From Lachnospiraceae bacterium (lineage in GTDB: Bacteria; Bacillota; Clostridia; Lachnospirales; Lachnospiraceae), in contig VSNE01000476.1 of the NCBI GenBank assembly GCA_009774155.1, positions 1-30,978 on the forward strand: a stretch of DNA of 30,978 nucleotides. The letters are read 5' to 3'. The notes under the pieces were generated by a model that was given only the letters and a program-made list of their open reading frames with translations, searched no databases and was not told where the DNA came from. Below, in pieces: positions 28,750-30,978 of this stretch; the first letter of the stretch is position 1; every line of letters starts with the position of its first letter. Made by a program: the position numbers and the translations under genes.

Positions 28750-30258
28750 ATGGCAAAATATGTAATGGCGCTTGACGCAGGGACGACCAGTAACCGGTGC
28801 ATCCTTTTTAATGAGAAAGGCGAGATATGCAGTGCGGCCCAGAAGGAATTTACGCAGTATTTTCCGAAGCCGGGCTGGGTGGAGCATGATGCCAATGAGA
28901 TCTGGTCCTCGCAGCTTGGCGTGGCCGTGGAAGCGATGTCTAAAATAGGAGCCGATGCGTCGGATATCGCGGCGGTCGGTATTACGAATCAGCGCGAGAC
29001 CACGATTGTGTGGGATAAGAATACGGGGGAGCCTGTCTGCCGGGCGATTGTATGGCAGTGCCGCCGCACCTCCGGGTATTGTGATTCCCTGAAGGATAAA
29101 GGGCTGGTAGATATTTTCCGCCGGAAGACAGGGCTGGTCATAGACGCTTATTTTTCCGGCACGAAGCTGAAATGGATTCTGGACAATGTGGAGGGAGCCA
29201 GGGATCGCGCCCAAAGAGGGGAGCTGCTGTTCGGAACTGTGGAGACGTGGCTGATCTGGAAGCTGACAAAGGGGAAAGTGCATGTGACGGATTACTCCAA
29301 CGCAGCCAGAACTCTGTTATTCAATATCCGGGAGCTGAAGTGGGACGACGAGATTCTGTCAGAGCTGAATATCCCCAGATGTATGCTTCCGGAGGTGAAG
29401 CCTTCAAGCTGCGTCTACGGTGAGGCAGATCCATCCTTTCTGGGCGGCCCGATTCCGATTGGAGGGGCGGCGGGAGACCAGCAGGCAGCTCTTTTCGGAC
29501 AGACCTGTTTCCGGCCCGGCGAGGCGAAGAACACGTACGGAACAGGATGCTTTCTGCTTATGAATACGGGCGAGAAGCCGATTTTTTCCAATAACGGGCT
29601 GGTTACCACTATCGCATGGGGACTGGACGGAAAAGTAAATTATGCCCTGGAAGGCTCTATTTTCGTGGCAGGAGCTTCTATTCAGTGGCTGCGTGACGAG
29701 ATGCGTTTAATTGATTCCGCGCCGGATTCCGAATATATGGCAGGCAAGGTAAAGGATACCAACGGCTGCTATGTGGTTCCGGCATTTACAGGGCTTGGAG
29801 CGCCGCACTGGGATCAATATGCGAGAGGAACTATCGTAGGCATTACCAGGGGAGTAAATAAATATCATATTATCCGTGCGACGCTGGAATCTCTGGCATA
29901 TCAGACCAATGACGTTCTGCAGGCCATGAGGGCAGATTCAGGAATTGAGCTGGAGGCGTTAAAGGTAGACGGGGGCGCAAGCGCCAACAACTTCCTGATG
30001 CAGACGCAGGCAGATATTATTAATGCTCCGGTAGAAAGGCCCCGGTGCGTGGAGACAACGGCAATGGGAGCCGCTTATCTGGCGGGTCTTGCGGTCGGTT
30101 ACTGGACAAGCAAGGAGGATGTGATTAAGAACTGGGCCATCGACCGGACATTTCAGCCGTCTATCAGCAAAGAAGCCCGTGAGGAAAGGATAGCAGGCTG
30201 GAATAAGGCTGTGAAATATTCTTTTGGATGGGCGAAGGAAGATGAAAAGAGAGACTGA
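28750..30258 (+). CDS. glpK: Glycerol kinase
   Basis: 502 residues, full length. FGGY-family kinase that makes glycerol 3-phosphate from glycerol and ATP in the cytoplasm. Clear features: LDAGTTSNRCILFNEKGE near the N-terminus, GITNQRETTIVWDKNTGEP, WQCRRT, NTYGTGCFLLMNTG, and LKVDGGASANNFLMQTQAD in the C-terminal domain. ATG 28750 was chosen over an earlier one because AGGAGG lies ten bases upstream. No facilitator or dehydrogenase gene is adjacent in the window. Confidence 0.98.
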   Translation: MAKYVMALDAGTTSNRCILFNEKGEICSAAQKEFTQYFPKPGWVEHDANEIWSSQLGVAVEAMSKIGADASDIAAVGITNQRETTIVWDKNTGEPVCRAIVWQCRRTSGYCDSLKDKGLVDIFRRKTGLVIDAYFSGTKLKWILDNVEGARDRAQRGELLFGTVETWLIWKLTKGKVHVTDYSNAARTLLFNIRELKWDDEILSELNIPRCMLPEVKPSSCVYGEADPSFLGGPIPIGGAAGDQQAALFGQTCFRPGEAKNTYGTGCFLLMNTGEKPIFSNNGLVTTIAWGLDGKVNYALEGSIFVAGASIQWLRDEMRLIDSAPDSEYMAGKVKDTNGCYVVPAFTGLGAPHWDQYARGTIVGITRGVNKYHIIRATLESLAYQTNDVLQAMRADSGIELEALKVDGGASANNFLMQTQADIINAPVERPRCVETTAMGAAYLAGLAVGYWTSKEDVIKNWAIDRTFQPSISKEAREERIAGWNKAVKYSFGWAKEDEKRD

Positions 30259-30286
30259 AATAATATGAAATAAAAAGAATACAGCC

Positions 30287-30315
30287 GGACAGGGGAGCGG
30301 ACATGCCCCCTGTCC
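30287..30315. terminator. Hairpin between convergent glpK and kinase-like gene
   Basis: A 9-bp perfect stem GGACAGGGG / CCCCTGTCC with an 11-base loop. T-rich sequence follows on the minus strand only, after a short gap. Probably the terminator shared by the two convergent genes. Confidence 0.65.
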
Positions 30316-30317
30316 AA

Positions 30318-30947
30318 TCAGTCAATATAGCTCTTTTGCTTCAGATAGAATTTAATCTGTGCCGCTGCCTCCTCAATGGTCATATCGCCGGTGTTCAGGC
30401 ACAGGTCGTAGTTTGCCGCCGCGCCCCAGGCTTTGCCGGTGTAGTAGCTGTAATATTTGCTGCGCTGCTTATCCGTGTCCCTGATGCGGTCGACTGCAAT
30501 ATCCCTTTCCAGAGAAAAAGTGCTCATCATTCTGCGGATTTTACTTTCCGAATCACCGCATACAAAAACGCGGACAATGTTTTCATGATCCTTCAGCACA
30601 TAATCTGCACAGCGGCCTACAATGATGCAGGTCTCGTTATCTGCAAGCTCCCGGATCAGCTCGGATTGAAAGCGGAACAGATTATCCGGTGAAACAATAT
30701 CCTTTCCGAGGGAAGGCTTTTGATCCTTCGGCTTTAATTCCCGGATTATTTTATAGAGCAGGTTATTGCCGGTGCGTTCATTGTTCACATGGAAAAATTC
30801 TTCCAGGACGCCGCTCTTGTCAGAGACCATACGGAAAATATCCTTGTTGTAGTGCGGAATCTGCAGGTCCTTGGACAGGAACTGTGCGATATTCGTTGCG
30901 CCTGCGCCGCATTCGCGTCCAAATGTAATCGTAAATTTCTTTGACAT
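30318..30947 (-). CDS. Cytidylate kinase-like family protein
   Basis: 209 residues from ATG 30947 (AAAGGGG eight bases upstream; two in-frame GTG codons just before it are alternatives). FTITFGRECGAGATNIAQFL carries a modified P-loop, lacking the GKT/GKS end of true cytidylate kinases; HYNKDIFRMVSDKSG, ETCIIVGRCADYVL and VFVCGDSESKIRRM follow the family pattern. Members are common in Clostridia and act on an unknown substrate. It is convergent with glpK. Confidence 0.88.
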   Translation of the reverse strand: MSKKFTITFGRECGAGATNIAQFLSKDLQIPHYNKDIFRMVSDKSGVLEEFFHVNNERTGNNLLYKIIRELKPKDQKPSLGKDIVSPDNLFRFQSELIRELADNETCIIVGRCADYVLKDHENIVRVFVCGDSESKIRRMMSTFSLERDIAVDRIRDTDKQRSKYYSYYTGKAWGAAANYDLCLNTGDMTIEEAAAQIKFYLKQKSYID

Positions 30948-30978
30948 AGACACCACCCCTTTGTGGAAAAATTATAAT

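Noticed and set aside
28574..28765. Plus-strand open frame across the tRNA
   Set aside because: It translates the tRNA-Leu itself and its terminator; the RNA gene explains the sequence.

Overview
The window joins two kinds of DNA. Bases 1 to about 24,480 are GC-rich, closely packed and almost entirely minus-strand: this is most of a lambda-type tailed prophage (lambda-family portal, GpA-type terminase, ClpP-like head protease). Bases from about 24,540 onward have lower GC and carry bacterial housekeeping genes on both strands: infC-rpmI-rplT, two CobW-type GTPase genes, an XRE regulator, tRNA-Leu(CAG), glpK and a cytidylate-kinase-like gene. Gene content, strong AGGAGG ribosome sites and the protein sequences suggest a gut Clostridia host, probably Lachnospiraceae. 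That is an inference from gene style, not a database match.

Read on the minus strand from right to left, the prophage begins with a 5' leader region that has a striking potential RNA fold (24199-24448). It is followed by a small HTH gene, uncharacterised early proteins, small zinc-ribbon proteins, and a formylglycine-enzyme/C-type-lectin-fold protein whose core looks like the variable region of diversity-generating-retroelement (DGR) targets. Next come a DnaQ-type exonuclease, a sigma-like factor, a membrane-anchored SleB-like hydrolase, a recombination set (Gam, ERF annealing protein, SSB), a replication initiator with iteron-like repeats and a DnaC-type loader. After these are three orphan DNA methyltransferases (N4-type, Dam, ParB-fused), RecU, an ASCH protein and several small proteins.

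An ArpU/RinA-like late regulator ends the early block at a strong terminator. Beyond it lies a 10-bp-phased repeat array and a candidate late promoter. The late operon then runs: minor tail protein Z, an asymmetric cos/pac-like spacer, TerS, TerL, a gpW-position protein, portal, and protease with a nested in-frame scaffold start. The left prophage end (capsid, tail, lysis and probably the integrase) is outside the window, so attachment sites cannot be defined.

The host side starts with a consensus sigma-A promoter and a long infC leader ending in an attenuator-like terminator. infC appears to use the rare ATT start codon. The prophage therefore sits just upstream of an essential translation operon without damaging its promoter. 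Six genes or starts were worked out directly from the bases, including short genes of 26, 49 and 56 codons. The head protease has an apparent one-base frame break between its ribosome-site-supported start and its conserved body.
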